The position numbers and the translations under genes were made by a program. Below the pieces are notes generated by a model, which was given only the letters and a program-made list of their open reading frames with translations, had not been told where the DNA came from and ran no database searches. Shown one piece after another: positions 38,507 to 49,600 of a stretch of 64,000 nt of DNA. The DNA is taken from NCBI GenBank assembly GCA_914767715.1, contig OU612066.1, forward strand, positions 7,877,001 to 7,941,000. The letters are read 5' to 3'. Origin of the DNA: Membranipora membranacea (Eukaryota; Bryozoa; Gymnolaemata; Cheilostomatida; Membraniporidae). Each line of letters begins with the position of its first letter. Position 1 is the stretch's first letter.

Positions 38507-40250
38507 CTAGCTGGTGAATAATAAGTCTTCATCATAATCGTCATCGATGATATTTGGCGCATCAGCCGTATCTTCTATCCCTATATTCTTTTTACGTTCT
38601 GCGATTATTCTTTCTTCTTTATCTTTAGCTATTTTTTTCTTCTCCTGGACCTTCTTCAATCTGAAGAAATCTTCACGCTCCCTCTCATCAAGCTCATCGA
38701 TAATGTAATGTATTGTTGCTTCTGTTAAAATATAATAATAAACTATGGATAAACTGTACTTTTGGAGTAAGACCTGTCTTTGCCAGTTTCAGTACACAGT
38801 TTAATCATCTAGGCATACTCTTAATGGAAGACCTATTCACAAAGCAAACCCATGGACTTTATATTAAACATAAACAGGCGCGATAGAAAAGCAATATTTA
38901 AACTCAGCCCATTGTAATTTATTGAGTTATCAACTTAAAACCTGAGCTGTGGACTGCAAATCAAAGATATCTATGACATCCGCTATGATACTTTGATCAA
39001 AGAATATATGTATGTATTCTCACTCACCGATTCTGGGGATGATAACATGCTCAATGGCATTGACTCTTCTATTTGTAACCTTGATAACCTCATCTAGTGT
39101 GATAAATGATGTTTGCAGTGAAGCCAGCTTGACTAGGAGTTGTATGGCTCTGACGTAATTCTTCTTTAGTTTATCGATCTGTTGTCCCCCTCTGGATAGA
39201 CCTGTGAGCTCGTAAGCTGAATAAAGAGAGCAAATGTTCTATCTTAACACATGTATCTGTTTCATTCATTTGTAGGGTGAGATAAACACTCATTTTGCAC
39301 CGATCCAGTAAGTTTTCTGGGCAAGGGACATTGCGCCACAAACACATGAGTATTGCCAAGTTGTTGCAGGCTAGCAGAAATTGCTAAACAAGTAGGATCT
39401 GTGGTATCAGCAACTATTAGCCCAAAGTTAATTGGCCTCCGTGTTTCTTTTTTTCTCACTGTTCTATTTAGCCCGAAACTCAACCTGTTACGAGGAAATG
39501 AGTGATAACGGTTGCAGGCTGCACTAAAAGTAGGCTATCCCGGATCAGTAACTGACAAACAACTATAGGCCTATTGCCCTGTATCACAATCTGTATCAGT
39601 AGTAGCGCTATTGCAAAGGCTCCTCTTTGCTAAGCCTATATCATAGAGCCCATGACTAGGCCTATAGCGTGCAGCAGTCTTTATCTTGTAAGGTAAGTAT
39701 GAGTCACAAGACATGTTGTTTGACAATTATTAACAGATATAGGAATCGTAGGACAACCAAATTTCCTAACTTTAGAATGCATTAGTCCTCTACAAAAGAT
39801 TATACAACAACTTCCAACCATAATAATGAAGCAGCAGCATCAGTTATTTGATATAGATAGATAGTAAGAGATCAGATAGTAGTAGTTGTTGAACTTACAA
39901 TCACTTCCATCTTGATAGTCCTCAAAGATGGGAAGAGCAACACCAGCAACATTATCTTTCCTTGCTCTCACTTTGATCTGCGCCTTGCTGACATTCTGTA
40001 TTACCATGTGGTTGAGATCTCCAGCTGCAAACTTAGCTTCAGCCAAAGAAAAGCTAGCCTCTTTCATGACATCACCCATCATTACTTTGGTCTCAATAAT
40101 CTTCTTCAAAACAATCCTGAATCTCATACTCAGAGCATCAGCTTTCTTCTTTAACAGGCTGTGACCCTTCTGAGCACCTTTAAGTCTAGCTTTCATGAGG
40201 GTCTGCGCCATAGGCGAGGGGAAAATCGCTATTTTATCCTTACCAGACAT
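38507..40250 (-). CDS. V-type H+-ATPase subunit D, complete
   Basis: Subunit D is the central rotor stalk of the V1 sector. It couples ATP hydrolysis to proton pumping in endosomes, lysosomes and plasma membranes. Three exons on the minus strand: 40250-39899, 39216-39028 and 38721-38507, with GT/AG boundaries and phases 1 and 1, giving 251 aa (human 247 aa by recollection). Exon 1 begins MSGKDKIAIFPS and contains MKARLKGAQ, LKKKADAL, FSLAEAKF and DNVAGV. Exon 2 has YELTGLSRGG, LASLQTSF and the NRRVNAIEHVIIPRI segment. Exon 3 has DELDEREREDFFRLKKVQEKKK and the acidic tail ending DEDLLFTS. The whole is a long two-helix coiled coil. It is a single-copy housekeeping gene with no sign of decay. 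Confidence 0.98.
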
Positions 40251-40320
40251 TGTGAATTGAGAGCCTGCTACTAACTAACTTGTTCAGTCACAAAATCTTT
40301 ATTTCCAACCTTCAGATGAT

Positions 40321-40373
40321 CATGTGACTGGAAGTAGTCAGTGAGTAACACTCCATCTGATTGGTTTTATATA
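40321..40373 (-). promoter_or_regulatory. Probable V-ATPase D core promoter (TATA, CCAAT, E-box)
   Basis: On the minus strand TATATAAA lies at 40373-40366, about 115 bases before the start codon, next to AACCAAT. Further in is GTCACATG (40328-40321), which resembles the CLEAR E-box GTCACGTG bound by TFEB-type factors on lysosomal genes but has CACATG in its centre. Positions fit a start near 40340. Confidence 0.45.
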
Positions 40374-40469
40374 CCGGAAACATATGACAGGCCAATAATT
40401 GGCTGCTTTTGTAAAACATCTGATCGAACTATGTAATTAGATGAATATATTGAAACAATTTACTGTAAC

Positions 40470-40541
40470 TGTACTGTAGCTCAGTGGTAGAGCGCTCGCT
40501 TTGCATGTGAGAGGCCCGGGGTTCAATCCCCCGCATCTCCA
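40470..40541 (+). tRNA. tRNA-Ala(UGC)-like gene, acceptor stem damaged (possible pseudogene)
   Basis: The D arm (GCTC AGTGGTA GAGC), anticodon arm (loop TTTGCAT, anticodon TGC) and T arm (CGGGG TTCAATC CCCCG) are perfect for tRNA-Ala, and both internal pol III promoter boxes are intact. No intron is present. The 3' acceptor strand is CATCTCC plus A, but the seven bases before the D arm are TGTACTG and pair with it at only three positions. A TTTT pol III stop follows at about 40547. A displaced stem is possible: GTACTG at 40471-40476 is the exact complement of CAGTAC at 40540-40545. It lies about 220 bp upstream of the V-ATPase D start. Confidence 0.65.
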
Positions 40542-43500
40542 GTACCTTTTGTATTGGAAATACACAAACCAGCAACAGTTTTTCCCTACAGAGTGGAATT
40601 TGTCCCAAGGAGTAAAAAAATACTCCTTGGTTGTCCCAAGTTAGGTTATACCATAGAGTTATATCTCTATGGGTAACACCACCAGAGAGGCAATTATACC
40701 GAATACATATATATTTGCATTATATATTGGCACCCCTAAGTGTGCGACACCGGTGTTTAGCAATATCCTTCCACCACCAGGGGGAACAAATTTGCCAACA
40801 GCACCTTGTTCCCAAACCAGAACAAATATAAATAAATGAACATACATCAATGTAGTCCAATCAGTTACCTGCAATCATTAAAACGTCCAATCATTAATGA
40901 CACTTTAAATAAAAAGAAAACAAGACGTGGAATGTTGCAAAGCTGTATGGAGGTGCGGGGCTGTGTGGAGCTGCCGTGCTAAGAAATTAGTAAAAATCTC
41001 TCTACGCTTCCAGCAGATAACAATAGTATACATGGCAATTTTAAGGCCATGCAATATTATAATACTAATATGATGTCAATATCTTACCTACTGATGCTAT
41101 AAAGACATTTCTGAGCATAAATAGTTAATTGCGCTATAGGGCCTGCATAATAAATGAATGCTGTTTGATTAATGATGCTGGTGTGTACCATTACCAAGAA
41201 TTTGCCGGAGAGTTGACCAAAGAGGTACGGCAAGTTCCCACAAAATTTAATCAAAATCATTAAAATTTAAAAAAATTCAATTAACGTTTGAAGATTCATT
41301 CGTATTGTCATCATTATGGAGGGTATACGTCAAAACATTGTATCCTATACTTCTACAATAACATTTACTCAAATGAAATCAGTTAATTAAAACTTGTCCT
41401 GCATATCTGTTTAAATAGCATTTACCATGATGCAAGGTCATAAAAAATTGACATTAGCAGTTAATTTGGATGTACCTCACAGTCAATGGGAAATATGGGG
41501 GGATAACTTAGTGTTGAGAAAGAGAAGGTTATTCCAACATAGAAAAGTATCCCTAAGTTGTAATCATCCTTATGTAATTCACTGCCGCCTAAATCTAAAG
41601 AGATTGACTATCCCCCCTGATTTCTATCTGTATCTCGAGTCCATAGACTTTTTCCAAATTTGAATAAAATCTAATCCAAAACATAACATAACGCATCACT
41701 ATTTTATAAATAATTTTTCAATCTTGTCTTGTTTCTCTTATAGAGCAAAGGAAAAAATGCATAATAAATGCATAATAAACAGATCGTTGTACTTTTTACA
41801 GCGAGTGTATATAAGTTTGGCAGAATTGGCAAGATTTTCCGATCTCTTAATAATAATATATATATGGAGGGAAGGGTGGAGGGTATATCATCAAACAATT
41901 AAAGTTTTCCTTCCATTCATGAGCCTCCCCGTAGCTGAGAGTTAATTGCTATGTAGACTGGTTTATTTTGACACCGCTGGTAATATTTTAGCATAATCCT
42001 GGACCAAGTTTATTGACTTTTATTTTGGGTGGAGATTCATCGATTAATTGAAGCCAACTGATTAGGCCCCTTTTTTTGCACAGAAATGAGTTAAATATTC
42101 AAATTGAAGAGCCAAAATTGGCATGGTGACAACACACAGGTAAGCCTGAATATCAACCTTATTTTCACAACAGAAGACCTTATTATTGGACTTTTGTCAG
42201 ACTATATGCAAAACTTTCAATATATTAGTCATAGCCCTTTATGGGACAGACAGAACAGCTTTTCCGTCAAACAGTTGTAATCCAACCAGCCAAAAACATC
42301 ATATCCTAACGGAACAGTATATGTGTCAAATATCGGTCTTGGTGCACTTTTGGATTGTCTAAATTGAAGGTCTTTAGTAATACCCCAGACTCAGCACAGC
42401 AGCACTTCCTGCCAATTGAGCTTCCTGCCATGCAATCATTAGGAAATATATCAGAAAAATTGTGAATTTGCATTCAAAGCTTATCAAATTGGGAGAAAGT
42501 AAGTACAGTGTAATGAAATTTCAAAGAAAACTCCAAGTATTCAAACTTTGTGCCACCAGCGTTGTCTAGACATTGTTGAATAGTAAACAAATGACCAGCG
42601 GTTGCGAGGGGCACGACTTTTAATTACCCATATGACGATGTAAAAAAGCAAACGCCTGCCTCTCATATCCAGGAATGTGAGACTTGCCTGCGGGAGCCAT
42701 GCAGGAGACTGCTAAAACAACATTCCTACCTCTGCAAAGCCCTAATCTCCCAAATACAATACTGTACGGTTATTTTATTTTGGGAATCTTGTTTAAAAAC
42801 GTTGTCTTAATTGACATAGAGAGTACATATTTACACGCAAACCAAACTTGACTTTTGTATTTGATTGAAATACAGTAAGGAAATTTTGTTAACTTGGCAT
42901 GTAAAGTGCTTTTGAAAACATTTGCTTATCGCCGTTTGACAATAGAAGCAGACAGGGTACGAATGTGAGGAGCATCCGTCATCGGTAGCCGAGAGCTGAG
43001 ATTAATTCATCTACAAAGATCAGACTCCAGGGAAAAGAGGTAAGAACTAATACGCATCATTAGCCCACATAATGCAATACTCATCAGATTTCAGGGTACC
43101 ACGATTTCCAGGGTAGCAAGATTTACGTAAGCTGGATAATTTTTGTCCTCACAAACCTGGGTCTGCACAAATAACTCTCCAGTGAGCAATTTAGGAAGTG
43201 TGACCTTACGCTATGGACAAGATGTGACGCGTACCTTAACAAAGAAGTCAACTGTAGACGTTAGTTTCAAAGTCCAAGCCGGAAGTCTAGAATTTCAAAG
43301 GCTGTGTAAGGTCAATGCAGAGTCGGGAGAATGATCAGCGTTACAATGTGTTATGTAACGGGTATCTGGTGTTGACTGAGGAGTTTTGTGTCATGTCTCT
43401 GTCAGTGCTTGTCCACCTTCTCTGACAGCTCTGTCAATGACTTGTCCATCTTGTGACAGCTTGGCCAGGTGTACTGTGGGAACCATACTACAGAGAACTG

Positions 43501-44335
43501 ACACTGTACAAGTGAATCATCAGTAAAACACGAACTCATATCTCAAGTTTCATGATTTATTGATCGCAGAAATATTTTCGACGCAATCAAAATTTTTAGG
43601 TTGTCAACTAGAAAATGAACATTAATCAAACATAGTGTGGTATCCTTGCATAATTGGTATCATTTGAATACATTATCTTTGATATGTATAAGTGGTTCTG
43701 AACGGAATCTGAGCCAGAATTTAATACAGTTATATTCACAAACATGACTGAGTATCATATTCTGTTGCACACATAACCTCTGCTCCAGTTGCAAGCCGTA
43801 GGCACCAACAATCAACATGGCAGCAGCATACCTGTTGCAGCATAAAGTGACAAAAAGTACACGTGCCAAGGCAAGCGTTTTATTCTTGTTGGACACATGT
43901 GCGTTCTCTTCGTCGGGCAGTGGAGATTTATGTAACGAAAGTGGGGCATCACGGCGCCGGCTTTAGTGGGCTAATGAGTTGCAAGCTTTCAAGCCTTATC
44001 TCACATGCCGCTCAATATTTTCTTTGCAAAACGGAATATTTTATTGGCAGTTGAGTTGCTAGTAGCAATATAGAGTTATTTTTATTAGATATTGGGAGCA
44101 GATAAATTAATAACAATATCATTAAGATTATTTATGATATTTAGCAGAGAAATATGGCCACTTATAAAACAGTTTTAGTGTGGTTTTGATTTACACAATA
44201 AGGTTCCTAGACTTTGATTATCTAGGTGCCCAGTTAGTACTTTTTTCTCACACAATTCATTGTAAGAAAAATGCAATGCAAATGTTAGCAGTCAGTTGCG
44301 CAACGTTGGGGCTTCAGAGTGATGGTAAGTTTTGT

Positions 44336-44361
44336 TCAAAGCAGGGAGTTTGGGACCAAAC
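44336..44361. repeat. Short palindrome of the dispersed foldback family
   Basis: CAGGGAGTTTGG, two bases, then CCAAACTCCCTG. It shares GGAGTTTGGGAC and CTCC with the sequence at 6865-6885, next to which a longer foldback-family arm is found. Confidence 0.6.
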
Positions 44362-45439
44362 TCCCTGTTCAAAGTTCTAAAATGAATGGAGTTGCTTTCT
44401 CTGTTGATATAGCTACACATAGCTGACTGGTCTTGACTATGTGATAGACTCTTGATTGGGCACCCATAACTTATGAAAAATACAGGTGTGCAGGCAATGC
44501 ATCTGCCAATCATATCTCCTCCTATGTAAATGTGTTTAATTTTTGCGTGAGTGTGACAGGAAAAATCTCAAAGAATGATGTCTTAGTACATTTGCATCGA
44601 GGAATGTCCTTCAGCTCTGAATTCATTATAAACATCTATATAGACACTTCCTAGGTCTGCGATAAGATAAATCAGCTTGTATACCGGATCATAATCTCTC
44701 ACTAGTCTCATCACAAGAGACAAGTCTGATCCAGGCAGGCAGGTGCACCATCAGCGGTATCAACTTAGAAGCTTAGCATGGTATGAGCACATGTACAGAG
44801 CCGATTAAATTTGAGTGGTTGTATGAGTAGAATTGTACTCTGCAGTGGCTGAGTTTACATCACATGGATATCAAATAAACAATGGAGGCATGTCAATCCG
44901 CTACTTGTACAGTCAGGCATGGTCTGGGTAATATTGTTTACTATGTGGGTTAGAATTTTTCGTCTGAGTGTTTCAAGTATGCTTATGGTAACCTGTAGTA
45001 TTTGTACACAGTTTGACTTGTCATCACTCAAGCTTTGATCGCATTCGTGTATGTGTGCCTCGCAACATTTGTATAAATACATAGATGAATTAGGAAACTA
45101 AACATTACAGCATTCCTCAAATATTTCCCTGTTTGCGGCAGCGCCCTATCAAAAGGAGCAACGCCTACAATCTTTTGATGTTCCTGAAATCAGACCCAAC
45201 TCTGGTTGCTGTAGTTAGGTGTTCCAGGGGCAAATGATGATTGAGCAGAAATGACTCAATATGTTGTCAGGGGCACAAGTACGTGGATATAAGCAGCTTC
45301 GAGAACAACCAGATTAAACATGGCTGTGACTGAGTTAATTTGTTGGGAGTAGCCTTTCCTTTTCTTGTCAAAGTCAATGTTATAAATTTTACTACTTCTT
45401 TCTTCCGCTGAGGAGAATTTCTCACTTGAAATTATCAAC

Positions 45440-45479
45440 CACACTATATAGCAATCACACTATATAGCAATCACACTAT
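45440..45479 (+). repeat. 16-bp tandem repeat, 2.5 copies
   Basis: Unit CACTATATAGCAATCA repeated with one terminal variant. AT-rich, no gene nearby. Confidence 0.8.
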
Positions 45480-46315
45480 GTAAATTGAGCTGCCATAATT
45501 TAAAATTCCTCAGTTACAGGTACATTATCAAAGCTGGTGATATCTGCAATCCTGGGTTAAATCGGTGTAAACCATAGAGATAGCATGGTTACATCAAAAT
45601 TATGTCAAATAATAATGTGACAATGCAAATAACCATAACCATAACCAGTTTTTACCATACTCCAGTCGTGAGAAGATTAATTGTCCACATTTTGAGATTA
45701 GAAACAGAGAAAAATTTGAGATAATTATGCATACTAATTACTTGCCAGTAGAGTAGCATAGTATGGCCAAGACTTAATAACTATTACTGCTAGGTATGAC
45801 GGTATTGTATTGATTGATTATTGATACTTCATAGATTATAATATTGTTGAATAGAGGGTAATTTATCAATCATATCTAATGACCTGTCTTTTTACTAAAA
45901 ATGTGGAATACCGACCTGACTACCGCTGGTATATTAGTGTACAATAGCTTGCTTTGTCATTGGATAAATTGTGGTGATGAGCTTTGATGAATGAGATCCC
46001 TATATTTAGTCTACTGTATGCCATAACAGCTCAAGCATTGAGAGAAAAAACCCGCCGTCGCTTGTCTTCCCTCATCAGATCAATATTATACATTAAACAG
46101 ACAGGGCGCAGGTAGCAAGTGCTGTACAGGTTGCGAGGAGGAGATTTCTTCTTTGGATTTACTAATCCACCACTTGAATTGTTGTTGCAGACACAGAGAG
46201 AATAGAAGTACACTGCCGTCTTGGATTATTTATTGGCAGCACAGAATAGAAAATAAAAGGATAATCACCTCGTCTATTTTGCATTGCGCCGTCGTCGCCG
46301 AGTCAAGTGAAAGCA

Positions 46316-46322
46316 TATAAAA
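46316..46322 (+). promoter_or_regulatory. Candidate TATA box of the MMP-21 gene
   Basis: TATAAAA follows a locally CpG-rich patch (46280-46305) and lies about 310 bases before ATG 46630. A second TATAAATA at 46597 is too close to the ATG to serve this start. Confidence 0.35.
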
Positions 46323-46629
46323 GTAATTAAATCAATACTGGATTAAAATAAATTGTCTTCTGCCTATAAAGGAAACGGCTTGAAACAAATTGTTACAGCA
46401 TCACACCACGTCTGCCAGATAAGTAGATCCTGGTCAACCAGTAAATATTTTCTTGAGGCGTCACAGTAAAGATACGCGGTTGAATCAAACATGATATTCA
46501 TAACAAGGTGAGACAAAACTGCAATCAAGAAACCAGAACAGCATTGGCGGCTACAATCTCATACCTAATCATCAAACCTCAGAAACAACTAATAGATATA
46601 AATATTCAACCGAAGACAGTCCAACAATC

Positions 46630-49600
46630 ATGCTCAACTGCTGCAGAAAGTGGATAAAAACTAGCCGGATAAGTCACCATATAATCTTATTAGTTTCACT
46701 GACAGTGTTCCAATCATTAGCATACAGCGCTGCCAGTCGACAACCGCAGCAGCATGGAGGAGGCGGAAGCAGCGCTAGAAACAGAAACCTCATCGAGACG
46801 GAACAACAGTGCAAGGTTAGACGTCATATAAAAATACAGAAAATTTCCTTTGCTATCATATCGATGGTAGCAATATCCATGTCTTTTTGTTAGGTTGTTT
46901 TGCGATGTCAGTGGAAATGTGCTAGATTTGTTGTTAGGGATGTTTACAAATGAATGTATGATCTGTCAACAGCCAATTCACCAACCAGGAAGAGGCCAAT
47001 GATTAGAAAAGTTATAAACCTGCTTGAAGGTTTTTGACTCCATTCTGATAAAGGTCTTTGGCAATTTCAATCAGATCACAAAAGCCAATTTTCTAAGGTG
47101 TCAGAAACAGAATTACATCTGGATTTCGCAATGCCCAATAACCGGCGTAATTAATCGTTTCATTATTCTGTACACAACATTTTTATAAGCAGTCAATTAA
47201 TTAGGACTGACAAATTGTCTCATGCAGATTTGGATATGAAATAATTAAAATACCTTGAATAGGTTATAATTTCAAATTCTGTGGCATGTGTCAAATACTT
47301 TTCGGTGGAAATGGGGATTTATAAAAGGTATTCAAAGAGAAGGAAAAATATAGGAAATGTCATGGGTGTCTTTACCGTTGCTGGCACAGAAACAACATTA
47401 TTGTTTGCAGCAGCTGCAGTAAGAAAAATATCTAGGCTATTGATGGCTTGGTAAAATGTAACCCCCAAGATAAAAATAATGCGTTTATTAGAAAAAAATT
47501 ATGACCAAAATATTTGCGACCAAAATAATCATTAAAAGCAGGCCAACCTCAGTAGGGGATATCCTCCCGCGCAATTGTTCTACCTTAAAATAAATCATTT
47601 CCCTCCACTAGAAGGTTAAAAAAAGAAAGCTCTTTTTTTAAAACTTGCAAACGGATGTAAACACATGGCAGGGTTAAACAGTGACGCATTGTATAGAATC
47701 AATATGACTGTCTAGACTAAATAATGCAATTATTATCAGCACGGCAGTATACACTAGGGACTTAATTTGATATCATCATCTACTTTGAATTATTCAAAAG
47801 GCAGGTCCTGATCAGTCCATAATTGCTTACTGCGGCCAAACAATAATTTACAGGTAAATAAAATGGAAATGAGGCTACAATGAACATGAGAAATTTGGGT
47901 TCAAGGCAATGTCAGAAATTCAGCGATCATGAAATGGTGGCATAAGATGTCATTAACCCCAAACTGGTCACACCTTCGATGGTTTCTATGTTGCCTTTCA
48001 TCTTATTACTTGGAAATTTCAAATGAAAGCAGGACTTTGTGATGCTGGTTAAACAAGCACGTTGTCACGTTGTCTATTTTCACCTTTCACCATGGCAAAA
48101 GGTTGGACTGTTAAACTTTGTAAAACACCAGGTTTCACCCTTATTAGCATAATATGCATCACCCAAAACCTTCATTTCATTAAAGTTCAAGGTTACATAC
48201 GTCACTTTTGGACAAATAAGAGTAAACGGGGAATTTGTTACCTAGCTGATACATACTTTAGACATGAAGATAAAGCCCCATGTGCAAGGCCATGTGAAAG
48301 CTGAAAACTTAAATAAATATAAGCATTGGTATCAGTGATGACAGAATCAGGCAAAAATTTCTCACAAAGGTGTCTGCTTGATTGAAGTTTTGTGTAATAT
48401 TTCATTCCCAAAATATTCGCCAGCCAGCGATGACAAAGCTTTCACTGGCTTGATAGTGAAATTGGCCTACTATGTAGTTTGTTTTGTTACAATTTTGTGA
48501 GTGCTTCCGCTTGCTTCTGACAACATGAGAATTAACTGCAACTTTGTATGCATATTCTTTGTTGATTCAGACTTGATGCTATTTAGAGTATCACTTAACT
48601 AACACTGACACAGACTGTGTTTCTTTAGTCCATATGTTTAAAACTTTCACATAGCATATGGGTAAATATATGTACAAAAGTACACCAGTTTTCAGTGCCA
48701 AAAATCTTCACGCAAGTCAATCATTGCCTTTTCCAAAACAATCCTTGAACATGTAAACAATAAATCTAAGCTTTTATTGCCATATTGGATATCGGTCATA
48801 TACATCCGTCCCTCCAACCCCAAAGCAAAAAACGCAATGCCTTGGGTGTGCCAAGGAAATGGAAAATTTATGCATGAAAACTGTTTGGTTGGTTTATGTG
48901 CTACATATGGATATCAATGGCATAAGCCGCAAGGAAAAATAATTTGCAATGGTTAAGTTCACCAAACTGAATTATAATGAGCGAGTTGTTTTAGTTGTGT
49001 ATAAACCTAGCAAATTCATAGTTGTTATCATGTAACCTGATGTTACTAACCAACCATGTGAAAAGCAGCACAGAAATTTCCAGCATCTGGGTCACTCATG
49101 ATCCTAATTTGTTTAACTTGTTATGAAAATTTAGAGTATTGCTTGTCATGAACATATGATTCATATTTGTGGAATTTTAGTTTATTTCTCTTTTTGATCT
49201 ATTTGCAGCATTATCTTTGTAAATACGGATATTTAAATTGTAATTGTACAATGTTCCTATTACCGGACACTGCAAGAGAGAAACGAGCCATTAACCTACA
49301 ACAGTTACCCACTGAGCTAGATGACACGGACCGCCAACTAGGCACTGGTCCAGTAACAATGCCCCCTATTCTAACTACCCCAAGTTTCCAGACCTGCGAG
49401 CCTTTCCACCTCAGAAGAGGCTACGAAAAGTTCCAGAATGTAAATGGACTGCATGCCACAGGTTTCTGTGACGATGTGACCAAATCCTACATGTCGCGGC
49501 GTCGCTGTGGCCAACCGGATGTATTTGATGTTGAAGAAATGAGGGCTGTTGGCTATACGAACGATCCGAACACAGACTCTAGTACTCAGCAGGCACCATC

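Larger units (their letters stand above)
40551..46260. other. Gene-free interval between tRNA-like locus and MMP-21
   Basis: No supported exon. A 10-bp inverted repeat (40605-40614 with 40621-40630) follows the tRNA-like sequence. A 12-bp palindrome with a 2-base centre lies at 44336-44361. A 16-bp tandem repeat lies at 45440-45479. Several short open frames are present without motifs or splice context. Confidence 0.4.

Noticed and set aside
41427-41663. 78-codon plus-strand frame in the gene-free interval before MMP-21
   Set aside because: No recognisable motif, no splice context, composition typical of chance AT-rich frames.
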